Positions 25,601 through 37,600 of a stretch of DNA of 64,000 nt are shown here, in pieces (the first letter of the stretch is position 1; each line of letters opens with the position of its first letter). The stretch lies in the NCBI GenBank assembly GCA_905221605.1, contig CAJNDS010002097.1, forward strand, positions 568,501 to 632,500, written 5' to 3'. This DNA is from Symbiodinium natans. Lineage: Eukaryota > Sar > Dinophyceae > Suessiales > Symbiodiniaceae. A program made the position numbers and the translations under genes. The notes below the pieces were generated by a model, which worked only from the letters and a program-made list of their open reading frames with translations, was not told where the DNA came from and searched no databases.

Positions 25601-28600
25601 CGGGGGATGGTGGAAGGTTTTTTGGGTTCAGGATGTAGGGCTAAGGTGTTTCCTAGGCGTGGACGTGACTGTTTACGATCGAGGGTCTAAACCCTAAACC
25701 CTAAACCCATAAACCCTACGTCTACGCTTCTGAGCCCTCGGCCCTGAACCCTGGACCCTATGCCCTGGATCCCTAAACCTCGAACCGGGCTCGCCATGGA
25801 CCTAAACCCTAAACCCTAAACCCTAACCCCTAAACCCTAAACCCATGAACCCTAAACCCATAACGAGAGGCAGCATGGTCGGAAGCCTGGAGTTCTGCAC
25901 TGGCAAGCTGAAGACGCGCATGGTCCTGGCCGCTTTCGCCTGCAAGAAGCCACCCAAAGGCTTCAATGGAGTTTAGGGTTTAGGGTTTAGGGTTTAGGGT
26001 TTAGGGTTCAGGGTTCAGGGTTCAGGGTTTGGCGTTTAAGGTTTAGGGGAGTTTCCTGAACCCTATATGGTCACAATATGTTTTTTTTTGTTGGGGGGGG
26101 GGGGGGCGGGGGTGGGGGGGGGGGCGGGGGGGGGGCGGGGGGGGCGGCGGGGTGGGGGGGGCGGGGGGGCCGGGGGGGGGGGGGGCGGGGGGGGGGGGGG
26201 CGCGGGGGGCGCGGGGGGGGGGCGCGGGGGGGTGGGCGGGGGGGGGGGTGGGGGGGGTCTGATAAGGGGCACCACAATTCGCTGACCATATTCAGTAGGG
26301 TCCATATTCCTCTTATTGGTGAGTGTATAGAGGGTTTCTGAAAGTATACATTGGTGAGTGTATGTATTGGGTTGTCCTTTTGCAGGTGCTTGCAAGAACC
26401 ATCCGCTTCAAGCACGAAGCCCTAAACCCTTATTAGGAGAGTTTAGGATCTAAGCCTGTCAACCCTACAAAGCCCCATATCACCCCAAAACCTCAAATTC
26501 TTAAGGGACCCCGAAATTACCCTGTATATATACACCTCTACATATACCTTATAGTCCCTATATACCTAAGTAGCCCCTAAATAACGTCCCTAAGGTCCCT
26601 TATAGGGGGTCCCTCCTTTAGTCCCTGGAAATACCCTAAACTAACCTAAACCCCAAATCATGAACAAGAAAAGCCGTGGCAAAACAAAGCACGCACGTTC
26701 GAGTCTGAGGGTGAAACCTGAGCCTGGGCTGGGGTCTGAGGATTTAGGGTTTTAGGGTGCTATTAGGGTTGAGCCTGTAGGGTTTTAGGGGTTTGTTTTG
26801 GCGTTCTCGGGTGTGGAATTCTGCGGTTTGGGGCTTGGGTTTGTGTTTGGGTTTCTTGGGGTTTCAGGCTGTAGGTGGTGGGGTTTAGGGTGCTATGGTT
26901 TTGGGGTGTTAGGTGTTTCGTTAAGGGTTCAGGCTTTTGTTCCTCGATACAGGGTTTAGGGTTCACGTAGACTGTGTAGACTCCAGAAAGAGCATGTTTT
27001 TGGGACTTCTGGTCTGTTACCCAGAGTATAACCCATGCGCTCTTGAAAAAGGAGTTCCTTGTGAGTATGGTAGTGCAGACGGTCCCTAAACCCTAAACCC
27101 TAAACCCTAAACCTAAACCCTAAACCCTAAACCCTAAACCCCAGGTCTTGGGCCACACGAAGTGCGGGGCCATCTATGGTGCCACGAAGGTCCGAAGTTG
27201 GACTTCTGCTTTAAGGTTTAGGGTTTAGGGTTTCGGGTTTAGTCTGTAAAGTTTATGGGGTCTATAAGGTTTATGGGGTCTATATACGCCCGCGCTCCGC
27301 GTAGTCGACCCCCCCCCCCCCTTCCCCCCCCCCCCATGGTACCCCGCCCCCCCCCCCCCCCCCCCCCTGTATTTCATGGTGGGTTTTGGGTTCCCCACCC
27401 CCACCTTTGGTTCATGGGGTGCTGGGTTTACGGTTTCAGGAATCAGGGTTAAAGCGGTTAAGGTTTTCGGGTTTACCATTGGGGGGGGGGGGGGGGGGGA
27501 GGGGGTGTGACCATGCTAGCGCATATATTATAAGGTTTATAGGGTTTGTAGTGGTTAGAGGGTTATGGGGGTAATGGTTGTACATAGGGCTTTGTAGGGC
27601 TTACAGGGTTTATAGGGGTGAAAGTTGTTCGCAGGGTTTCTAGGGTCTATACCGTGTATGGGAGTATGGAGGGTTTATGCTCAGAGTAGGCCCTTCATTC
27701 CCTTGCTTGAGGGGGCTTACTTTCCCTTCTAAGCCCCTCTAAGCCAAAACGGGTACCCTGCTTATTCCGAGGTCGCTTTTTGGGTCTGGATATTTCGGGT
27801 TCAGGGTTTAGGGTTTGGGGTTTAGGGTTACCCAAGCGACCTGGACTGCGCAGACCTACTTGTCGCAGAAGAAGGACCCCGTGAAGGCTTCGTCCGCACT
27901 GGAAGGCAGGTTGCCCTAAACCCTAAACGCTAAACCCTAAACCCTACACCTTACACCCTACACCCTGAACCCTAAATCCTAAATCCTAAACCCTAAACCC
28001 TAAACCCCGAACCTGTGTTTTGGGTGGGTTTGGGGTTTCGGGGGGCTTGAGATTGGACCAAGAGGCGGAGAGGGTTGTAAGGGCGAAAGTGGCCAGAAGA
28101 GTTATGAGGTCTACAAGGGTGACTGGGCATTTCCCAAAATAGGGGGGTGCCCCTTTGTATGCCCACAATAGAATAGAAGCCCCCCCCTTAAAATGGACCC
28201 CCCCAAAAAGGGTACGCCTATTCTCGGCCCTAAACCCTAAACCCTAAACCCTAAACCCTAAACCCTAAAAACCCCCTTATAAGGGCCACAAGGGTTAGAA
28301 GGGTTCTGGGGGGTTCTTAGGCGAAGGCTTGTAGGATCAAGGGCAAGTGGGATTGACTGCTTCGATCTGCACGTCTTGCTGCGCCTTAAGGTGTTTCCCT
28401 AAACCCTAAACCCTAAACCCTAAACCCTAAACCCTTGAGTCCGCAGTGCTGCGTTAAGGGCAAGGAAAGCTAACTACGAAGCAGCCACCCTACCATAAGC
28501 CCTAAACTTCCCGAAGCCCGAGAAAGGCCCCTTAAGACCCTACCCGACCCGCTGAAACCATAGAAAACTCATCAAGAAAATCCAGAAAAAAATCCCTCCT

Positions 28601-31600
28601 AAACTCCGATTAAACCCGAAGAACCCGATAAAACCCTGTAGACCCGGAGCTGGGGGTCATTAGGTCTCCTCGGTGACCTCAAAGACGTCGCAATCAAGGC
28701 CGCTAGAGCTGCTGTTCAGGCTTAGGGTTTGGGGTTTATACATAGGGAAAGGTTTAGGGTTTAGGGTTTAGGGTTTAGGGTTTAGGGTTTAGGGTTTAGG
28801 GTTTAGGGTTTAGGGTTTAGGGTTTAGGGCGGACTATGAGTATCTCCCTTGCTATACCACCGAAATCCCCCCCCCCCCCCCCCCCCCCCCTTCCCCTCCT
28901 CCCCCACTCCCCCCCTCGAACAAAAGTACCCCTTTTTTGTCACATTTGGAGCATATTTTTGGAACACCACTATATAACTTGATAGTTCCCTAATCCCAAC
29001 CAAACCACCATCAACCTACACCCTAAGGCCTAGACGTCCCTAAATCCGAAACCCTAAACCCTAAGCCCTAAGCCCTAAACCCTAAACCCTAAACCTCCGA
29101 TTGGTGTTTTACATTTCTTGGCCCAAGAAACATCCCGCCGCACTTTGTCCCTGCAATATCCTCATTAGCCCCACACCCCTCAGCAAGATGGCGTTCAGAG
29201 CTCTTTCGGGTTCAGGGTTCAGGGTTCAGGGTTTTGGGTTCAGGGTTTTGGGTGTTGGGTTTAGGGTTTAGGGTTTAGGGTTTTGGGTTGAGGGTCCAGC
29301 GTTCAGGGTTTAGTGTTCAGGGTTCAGGGTTAACTGGTCGATCGCGCCGTGCTTGACGGAAGAGCCAGCAACTATATCTCGCAACAGTGCAAAGTCTTGC
29401 CAAGGCTGGCGACCCAAAGCCAAAATCCCTTCCCCCTAAGAGTGAAACCCCCCCTACCGCCTAATATTAGATACCCCCCCCCCCCCAATATACTATAGTA
29501 TAACCATAATTGGGGTGTATCTAATAGTAGGGGCCAGGGGGCATTTCATTTTAGGGGAAGGGATGAGCTAGTATATACATTCTCCACAGTCTCTACACCA
29601 CGCACGAAAAACTTCGAAACTTCGAGCTCGGCACGTGTCCTGTTGACATCCCTGTTCGCTGGGCAACCTCGATGTGGTTCCTATTAACTCGCGCAGCTCC
29701 CCAGAGGAGTTTGCAAAGATGGGGCTGCTTTACACTCCCTAGAACTCTAGACTTCAGCGACAGAGGGCGCCCTCAGAGCCTACTTGATGGATACCCCACA
29801 ATCCCGAAATTTTATAGGGTTCTTAAGAGAGGGGGGTTCTTAAGGGGGGTATGTAGCCCAAGGTTCTCTAAGACTCCCCACGTCTCCCTCACCTGACCCC
29901 CTTGAACTCCCCTCCCTTCAGAACCCTTTGACCAAACGTGACCTGCTGCTGGAAAGATTGGTCGTCCGCTCTGGAACGGTCCCATGTATGTACTGTATGT
30001 ACCAACCTGTCTTGTCTCCCAAACTTATGTCACAATACAACAACACCGGGGTTTTGTCCAAGATAAGAATGCTGGCATGAGCCTAAGCTATAAAAATGTC
30101 AAGCCTATTCACACATTCCTTTTGCAATAGCAACCAAAAAAAAACCCGCAAGACGGGCCCATTCATGATTAAATTTGCCCCTCAGCCCGAAGCCTTAAAC
30201 TCCTGTGTTGACTATATGTTTGTTATGATTCTAAGTGGGCGTGGGGCTTCCAGGCCGAGTATGACATGGGCCCGATGGCAGATGAGGACACACGTGTCTG
30301 AAATTTTTTTGCAGCCCTAAACCCTAAACCCTAAACCCTAAAACCCTTGGAGGCTAGCAGTACTCTACCCTTGTTCCCCGTTTTCGGCCGAGAGGATTGC
30401 TTGAACTTAGAAGCTATGCCCGAAACCCTTTTGAGTCATTCGTAGCTGAAGGGGCAACTTAGTGCAAAGAGTCGCGCAAGCTAAAAGTGCAGTAATTTCG
30501 TGCTCAGGGTTATTAGGGTTATTTAGGGTTCATGGTGTTCAGGGCTGAGGGAACAGAATCTGTGGTGGATGGGGGGGGGGGGGGTAGGTTTTGGGTATAC
30601 AGGGCATCTATGATATCATCTGGACTGCGGGTTGTAGGGCTTCATCGACCCAGCGTGCGTCGCGCGCCTCGTAATGAGGGGTGAGGAGGAGCTGCAAAAC
30701 CTAGCAGCTCAGGGCAGCTCGTGGTTTAGGCATGGGGCTGTGTGGTTTAGGGTTTAGGGCTTAGAGGTTCAAACCCTAAACCCTAAACCCTAAACCCGAG
30801 GGTTTAGGGTTCAGCCCCTCGACCTGAAGAAAGGGCACTTTCCTTTCGAGGACTTTGTGGCTGCCCACGCCGTCAAAGTCAACGTGTTCCACACGATCGA
30901 CTATCTCCTGAAGCACAGCACCTCGACCCAAAGTTTATTTTTTTTGGGTTTGGGGTCTAGGGTGTAGGGTTTAATTGAACCCCAACGACTGGCTCGGCTC
31001 ACTAACCCACAAAGACCCACATTTCAATGATCTTGCTTCTTGCTATTCTGTAGGCTTCTTGCGATTATTTTCTTCTTACTGCCAGCAGGATTGGTGTTGT
31101 TATTGTTTCAGACACCGGATATTCAGCGCGTCAGTCCCTGCACTTTACTATAGGGGTCGGAAGAACTGCTGGTAGTATTCCCTTAGGGTCTCGTTATAGA
31201 AATACTATAATACCCCCCCCCCCCAAAAAAAAAAAAAAAACGCTATTCTAAGTATTCAGGCACAGATATTGCATGCCAAAATGTTCTGAATCCCTGTATG
31301 TTTCTGTTCCACCGCCCAGTCACAGTCTAGGGTCTGGGGTGTCGAGCCTAGGGCTTAAGGTCTAGGGCCTACATCCTCCCAATAAAGTCCTAAGCCTTAA
31401 GGCACAAATCCTAAATCCTAGATCCTAAACCCTATATGATTACCCTAAACCATAAACCCTAAACCCGAAACCTTATACCGCATATGAGTACCTTAAACCC
31501 TGAACCCTAAACCATAAAACCCCGAAAGGCCTCCAAGATTTTGGGAAGACAATACCCGAGAGGCAAGGCCATTCGCGATGGCGTGAAGAGCGGGCAGATC

Positions 31601-34600
31601 GAGATTCAAGGCCGGGGGCGGGTGACCCTTGAAAGCTGTGGTTTAGGGTCTATAGGGTTTATAGGGTTTATAGGGTTTATGGGGTTTATAGGGTTTATAG
31701 GGTTTATAGGGTTTATGGGGTTTATAGGGTTTATAGAGTTTTGGGGTTTAAAGGGTTTATAGGGCTTTAGGGTTTTAGGGGTTTACAGGGTTTTAGGGTT
31801 TAGGGTTGAGGGCCTGATTTGTCCTTGAATTGGTGCGGCTGGCATGTGAGTATCCTGCTGGCATCCAGCGTGTTTCTCATCACTACCGCCTATCCCTAAA
31901 CCCTAAACCCTAAACCCTAAACTTTTGGGCCTAGCCTCATACTTGACTTGGTCGCAGATCTCCTGAGCGATCACAATGGCCGTTTTGGACTTGGTAGCCC
32001 AATGGTACCCCCTTTGCCTTTTTGTTGGCTCTGGTTTCCCTTAGAAAGTAACCAACCAACAAAGGGTGCCCTTATTGTAATATTATATGGTTACTGGGCT
32101 ACGAAGGGTATGGTCACAGCTCTGAAAGGTGTTCATGTTTTCCCTAAACCTCAAGCCGCAAACAGCTCTTGGGATTCTGCAGGCGCGGTCTACGACCTCT
32201 CCACTGGCGTTGTGGACTTCATGGGTAGGTCTACGCGGCAGGCAGAGGGTGGATGGCAGCGTATTTTGCGTGGTGCTTGAGGTTATAGGTTGGGATGTTC
32301 CCCCTTCTGCTAACAGTCCTCAATAGGCACTTTAGTACCCCCTATTCTACTCCCTATTAAGGACTGTTGCTAGATGCGGAGCTTGGCGGTTTGGGAATTT
32401 GTTGGTTTAGCTTGGTCCCGGTCTCCTTGAGCAGAGCTCAGATCCGGGCGGGTTTTTATAGAGGCCCTTATAGTCCACATCCCTCTTGGGTTTTTTGTTT
32501 TTTATGTAAAACCCAAGAGGATATTAAACATATTTTTTTGATGGAGGTTCTAAGGGGAGTATAGATAGATTTAATGATGTTTGGGGCGGGGTTGGTGGGG
32601 TCATGGAGCTCCCGTAGGGGCTCTATTGGATAGGGATTAGGACCCATCTTCAAACAATCGGTTTAGAGTTTAGGGTTAGGGTTTGGGTTTAGGGTTCAAG
32701 TTTCCCATCCAGAGCCCTTGTTTTTTGTGGCCAGGCGGAGCTGCTCGCATCTTGGCAGCCATGTGATGTGATCATTGCGCAGCCTTTTGTTGCAGCATAC
32801 TGGGTTTAGGGTTTAGGGTTTAGGGTTTAGGGTTTAGGGTTTAGGGTTTAGGGTTTAGGGTTTAGGGGAGTCCAGAAAGAGGAAGAATTGTTCAACTTTC
32901 GTTGTTTGGGCACTGCTGTTTGAAAGAATGCCACCCGCAAAGCACCACCTTTGCAACCAGCAAAACCCAGGGGCCGAAACCTTACATAGTCCCCTAAACC
33001 CTAAACCCTAAACCCTAAACCCTAAACCCTAAACCCTAAACCCTAAACCCTAAACCCTAAACCCTAAACCCTAAACCCTAAACCCTAAACCCTAAACCTC
33101 TCTTTCATATATAATTTACATGTTAAGGAGTTACTGGGCAAGGTCATTTTTTTACTGGGCAAGGTCATTTTTTTACTTGGCAAGGTCATTTTTTTACTGG
33201 GCAAGGTCATTTTTTTACTGGGCAAGGTCGTTTCGTCAAAAAAAAACGACCTTGCCCAGTAAAAAAATGACCTTGCCCAGTAAAAAATGACCTTGCCCAG
33301 TAAAAATGTTACTGGGCAAGGTCATCTTTTTACTGGGCAAGGTCATCTTTTTACTGGGCAAGGTCATCCCCTTACTGGGCAAGGTCATCTTTTTACTGGG
33401 CAAGGTCATTTTCTTACTGGGCAAGGTCATTATTGGGCAAGGTCATTTTTTTACTGGGCAAGGTCATTTTTTTACTGGGCAAGGTCATTTTTTTACTGGG
33501 CAAGGTCATTTTTTTATTGGGCAAGGTCATTACTGGGCAAGGTCATTTTTTTACTGGGCAAGGTCATTTTTTTACTGGGCAAGGTCATTTTCTTACTGGG
33601 CAAGGTCATTACTGGGCAAGGTCATTTTTTTACTGGGCAAGGTCATTTTTTTACTGGGCAAGGTCATTTTCTTACTGGGCAAGGTCATTTTTTTACTGGG
33701 CAAGGTCATTTTTTTACTGGGCAAGGTCATTATTGGGCAAGGTCATTTTTTTACTGGGCAAGGTCATTACTGGGCAAGGTTATTTTTTTTACTGGGCAAA
33801 GTCATTTTTTTACTGGGCAAGGTCATTTTTTTATAGGCAAGGTCATTACTGGGCGAGGTCATTTTTTACTGGGCAAGGTCGTTTCGTCCAAAGGTGTTTA
33901 GGATTTCCGGGCCTAATGGTTAGGGTTTCAAGGCCTCACGGCCTGGTGTTTAGGGTTTCAGGGCCTCAAGGCCTGCTGTTTAGGGTTTCACGGCCTCACG
34001 GCCTAGTATTTAGGTTTCAGGGTTTCAGGGCCTCAAGGCCTAGTGTTTAGGGTTTCAGGGCCTCAAGGCCTAGTGTTTAGGGTTTCAAGGCCTCAAGGCC
34101 GGGTGTGGCTTGTGTTAAGTGCTTGGTATTACGGCGTGATTGGTGCATCCGAAGAGAAAATAAGTAACCTTCTATTTTCTTAATGTTATGGGATTCTTTG
34201 GGCGGGTGGGTTCTTTCCGTTGCCTAGATACACTGCTGGCCTAGTAAATGCTCGAACTTGAGATGCTGAACCCTAAACCCTAAACCCTAAACCCTAAACC
34301 CTAAACCCTAAACCCTAAACCCTAAACCCTAAACCCTAAACCCTAAACCCTAAACCCTAAACCCTAACCTCGACACAAACCACAAAGCTCCAGCTCCCAG
34401 GAGTCCGAGATCTCCATGCCGCCGACCGTCCTCAAAGTGAGTTGCCCGAATGCAAGGAGACCATGTCAGGCCCTAAACCCTAAACCCTAAACCCTAAACC
34501 CTAGACCCTAAACCCTAAACCCTAAACCCTAAACCCTAAGCCCTAAACCCTAAACCCCAAACCCCAAACCCTACAGTTGAGGGCCGGAGGTCCGCGCCCA

Positions 34601-37600
34601 CAACGCGGGAGGCTTCGACATCCCAAGTGTGAATTCCTGACTGGGTGTACGGTTTAGGGTGTATTGGGTTCAAGAGTTAGGATTTAGGGTTTATAGGGTT
34701 CAAGAGTTAGGATTTAGGGTTTATAGGGTTTATAGGGTTCAAGAGTTAGGATTAAGGGTTCAGGATTTAGGATTTAGGGCTTCGGGTTTGGGTAGTGCAT
34801 GACTTGGCTAAGAAGAGGAGAGAGCCACAGCAGTTCTGAGAAAGGATGCCCAATTTGAGCCATAGGGTTCGGAAAGGTCAAGCCCACAGCTATTTGGGAG
34901 TTTTTTCCTGTGGGCAGATAGGTTCAGGGTTGGGTAACTCTCATCGTACAGGAAATACGAGCAATGACTGTAGGATTCTTAAGACCGGGAGGGTTCATGG
35001 GGCACCTGTAGGGAAGCTTAGGGAGTCTTAGGGAGTAGTGGGGAACCTTGCGTCCTTGAGCCCCCTCCCCCCCCCCTCCCCTCCCCCCCCCTCCCCCCCC
35101 CTCCCCCCCCCCCCCCCCTCCCCCCCCCTCCCCCCCCCTCCCCCCCCCTCCCCCCCCCCTCCCCCTCCCCCCCCCCCTCCCCCCCCCCCCCCTCGCCCCC
35201 CTCCCCGCGCTCCCCTCCCCCTAAACCCCACAGGGCAGCTCAATGTCCTACTACAGGCAAGGCCGGCGCGGCGCTTCGCGGCGTCTACGGCGTGCGCACA
35301 GGCAGGGCATGTAGCGTTGTCCTGCTTGCTGTCTGTGCGATTGCAGTAGGTGCCCAGAGACTCCGAAACCCCTTAATTACGGAATATCCCTTAAATCATA
35401 TTAGGGTTCCTATTATAATTTAAGGTATATTCCTTAATTAGGGGGTTTTGGAGTCTCTGGGAGTAGGTGTTGCTTGTGTTGCAAACTGATGCTTGGAGTA
35501 ACTAAGCGGCGGTAAGCTGAGTTATTTGAGCAGACATGCCATCTAGTTGGAGTGGTAGGAGCAGCTGGATTCGTGTGCTCTGGAGATGTGGTCTGTCTTT
35601 AGGGCTTAAGCATTGCGGTTCGGGGTGTATGGGTTGGATTGACGGCTTCAAGGTCTCCCAAAAACCCTTGACACAACAGCCTTCAGCATTTCGCCTGCCT
35701 GGCATCACATTTCGGGGCCTCATAGACGGAGAAGGAAGCTCGTTTTGCCAGAGTCGTTGCAAAGCTTCAGTGTAGATTGGTGACATGGAGCTTCTTTTTG
35801 GTGACTATTCTGATGCTGCAGGACAAGCTAGGAGTCCCTTCGATCCTGGGCCCTGAACTCAAAAGATGGGCACCCCCTCGAATATAGGGGTCGGAATAAC
35901 TATGGATGAGTATTCCCTTATGGCCCCTTTGTAACTATACTATAATACCACCCCCCCCCCCCCCCCCCCCCCCCCCCCAAAAAAAAAGAGAGCTCAAATC
36001 TACAGGGCTTAGGGTTAAGGATTCAGGCTTGAGCGTTTCCGAAAATAGGGGTACCCTTCTTGGGGGGGTCCCTCAAAGGGATTCTAGTCTATTTGGAGGT
36101 ACCCCCAGTATGGGAAATACCCATTTAGGGTTCAACGATGACTTAGGGTTCCACAGGTTCAGGGTTGACCGCTAAACCCTAGACCCTAGGGTTTAGGGTT
36201 TAGGGTTTAGGGTTTAGGGTTTAGGGTTTAGGGTTTAGGGTTTAGGGTTTAGGGTTTAGGAACCCCAAGCCCTAAACCCTGAAACCCACCACCCTAAGCC
36301 CTCCCCCCACGAGGTGCCGACGACTCCATGGCACCCGGTGATGCACTGGACAAGCTGAAGGAGGGCGGCTTGACTGTTTAGGGTCTAGGGTTTAGGGTTT
36401 AGGGTTTAGGGTTTAGCGTTTAGGGTTTAGGGTTTAGGGTTTAGGGTTTAGGGTTTAGGGTTACTGCCATCATCTTCACTATTATCATTTTTGTTTTGCA
36501 TTATGAGTATGATAGCTACCATTATGATTAAAGCTATGACTACTATGACTCTGGGTAGGCTCTTGGGACATCTGATATTTTCCCCTAGACCCTAAACCCT
36601 AAACCCTAAACCCTAAACCCTAAACCCTAAACCCTAAACCCTAAACCCTAGACCCTAGACCCTAGACCCTAGACCCTAAACCTAGACCCTAAACCCTAAA
36701 CCCTAAACCCTAAACCCTAAACCCTCCCTTGTCGAGCTTCAAGTGGATCACATTCAAAAGGGCTGTCAGGGACATCCTAGTCTTGCAGCTCCATCAGTGT
36801 TGGGTACGTGCTGTATTCACTAAACCCTAAACCCTAAACCCTAAAGCCTGAACCCTAAACCCTATACCCTAACCCCTAATAGGGTGCAGAGATCTTCGCA
36901 GACGAGTGTGTGAAATTCCGTGAAAGTTCTGCCGCAAAACGCGCGAAAACCTTCGAAAAGCCGGTGCAAACCAGAGATCGCGGGCGACAAGCCCGCCCAA
37001 ATAGCCGTGTGGCTGGATGCTCCGTTTGGTTTTGTTCCGTTCGCCAGCCGGTGCTTCGCTTTGAATTCTTGTTTCGCTGAACTCTTGACAAGAAGCCAAT
37101 AGAATCTGTCCGAAAGTAGCAATAGGACCCGCCTGCGCTTGCAAAATGCCATGTCATTCCTTTTCTTACTGTCTCGCTAGATGGTTCAGGGCTATTCATG
37201 CACTCATTATATTACATTTGTAGCGCGGGCAGATGCTCATTCTAAAGGGCTTTGTGGGAGAGACCCAGCTTGCGAAGTTGGCATTTTCAACTCTCCTGAC
37301 AAGGCTCATTCCCTATGGGTCCATGTACCTCATTATTCTATACTTGGGCCTTAGAGTACTTCCTATATAGGGACTTTTCGGGCCCAAGTATATAATCATG
37401 ATGTATATCGACCCTTGGGGATTGCAGAAGGTTTATGAATGTCGGCCCTGTGCAGGCTGGATCGCGCAAGGGCCCCGAATGAGAAGCCCCACACCCTAAA
37501 CCTCAAACCGTATAGGGTTTAGGGTTTAGGGGTACCCCTTTTAATAGGAGCACCCCTATGTTCGGAAACCCCCATCTGCGCGCCTCTGGAGACCCTGGCT

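Larger units (their letters stand above)
21479..32182 (+). other. Introns of domain B (11 introns, mostly 450-2100 bases)
   Basis: Most start with GC, run within about 50 bases into TTTAGGG repeats, and end with a CCCTAAA array 5-60 bases before AG. Clear examples are 24306-25201, 25272-25869 and 25929-27144. Interiors hold CT, CACCAA and AT repeats (22606-23131), long G or C tracts and palindromic elements. Introns 27190-27853 and 27906-28663 depart from the usual array arrangement. Confidence 0.8.

Noticed and set aside
26063-26415. Gly-rich and Pro-rich open frames
   Set aside because: Artefacts of the long G tract.
33287-34050. Three overlapping long plus-strand frames (about 175-205 codons) with repeats such as TGQGH and LLGKVIF
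   Set aside because: Three frames open at once over a 22-base repeat; no independent coding signal.
35028-35349. Pro/Ser-rich open frame
   Set aside because: Artefact of the C-rich tract.
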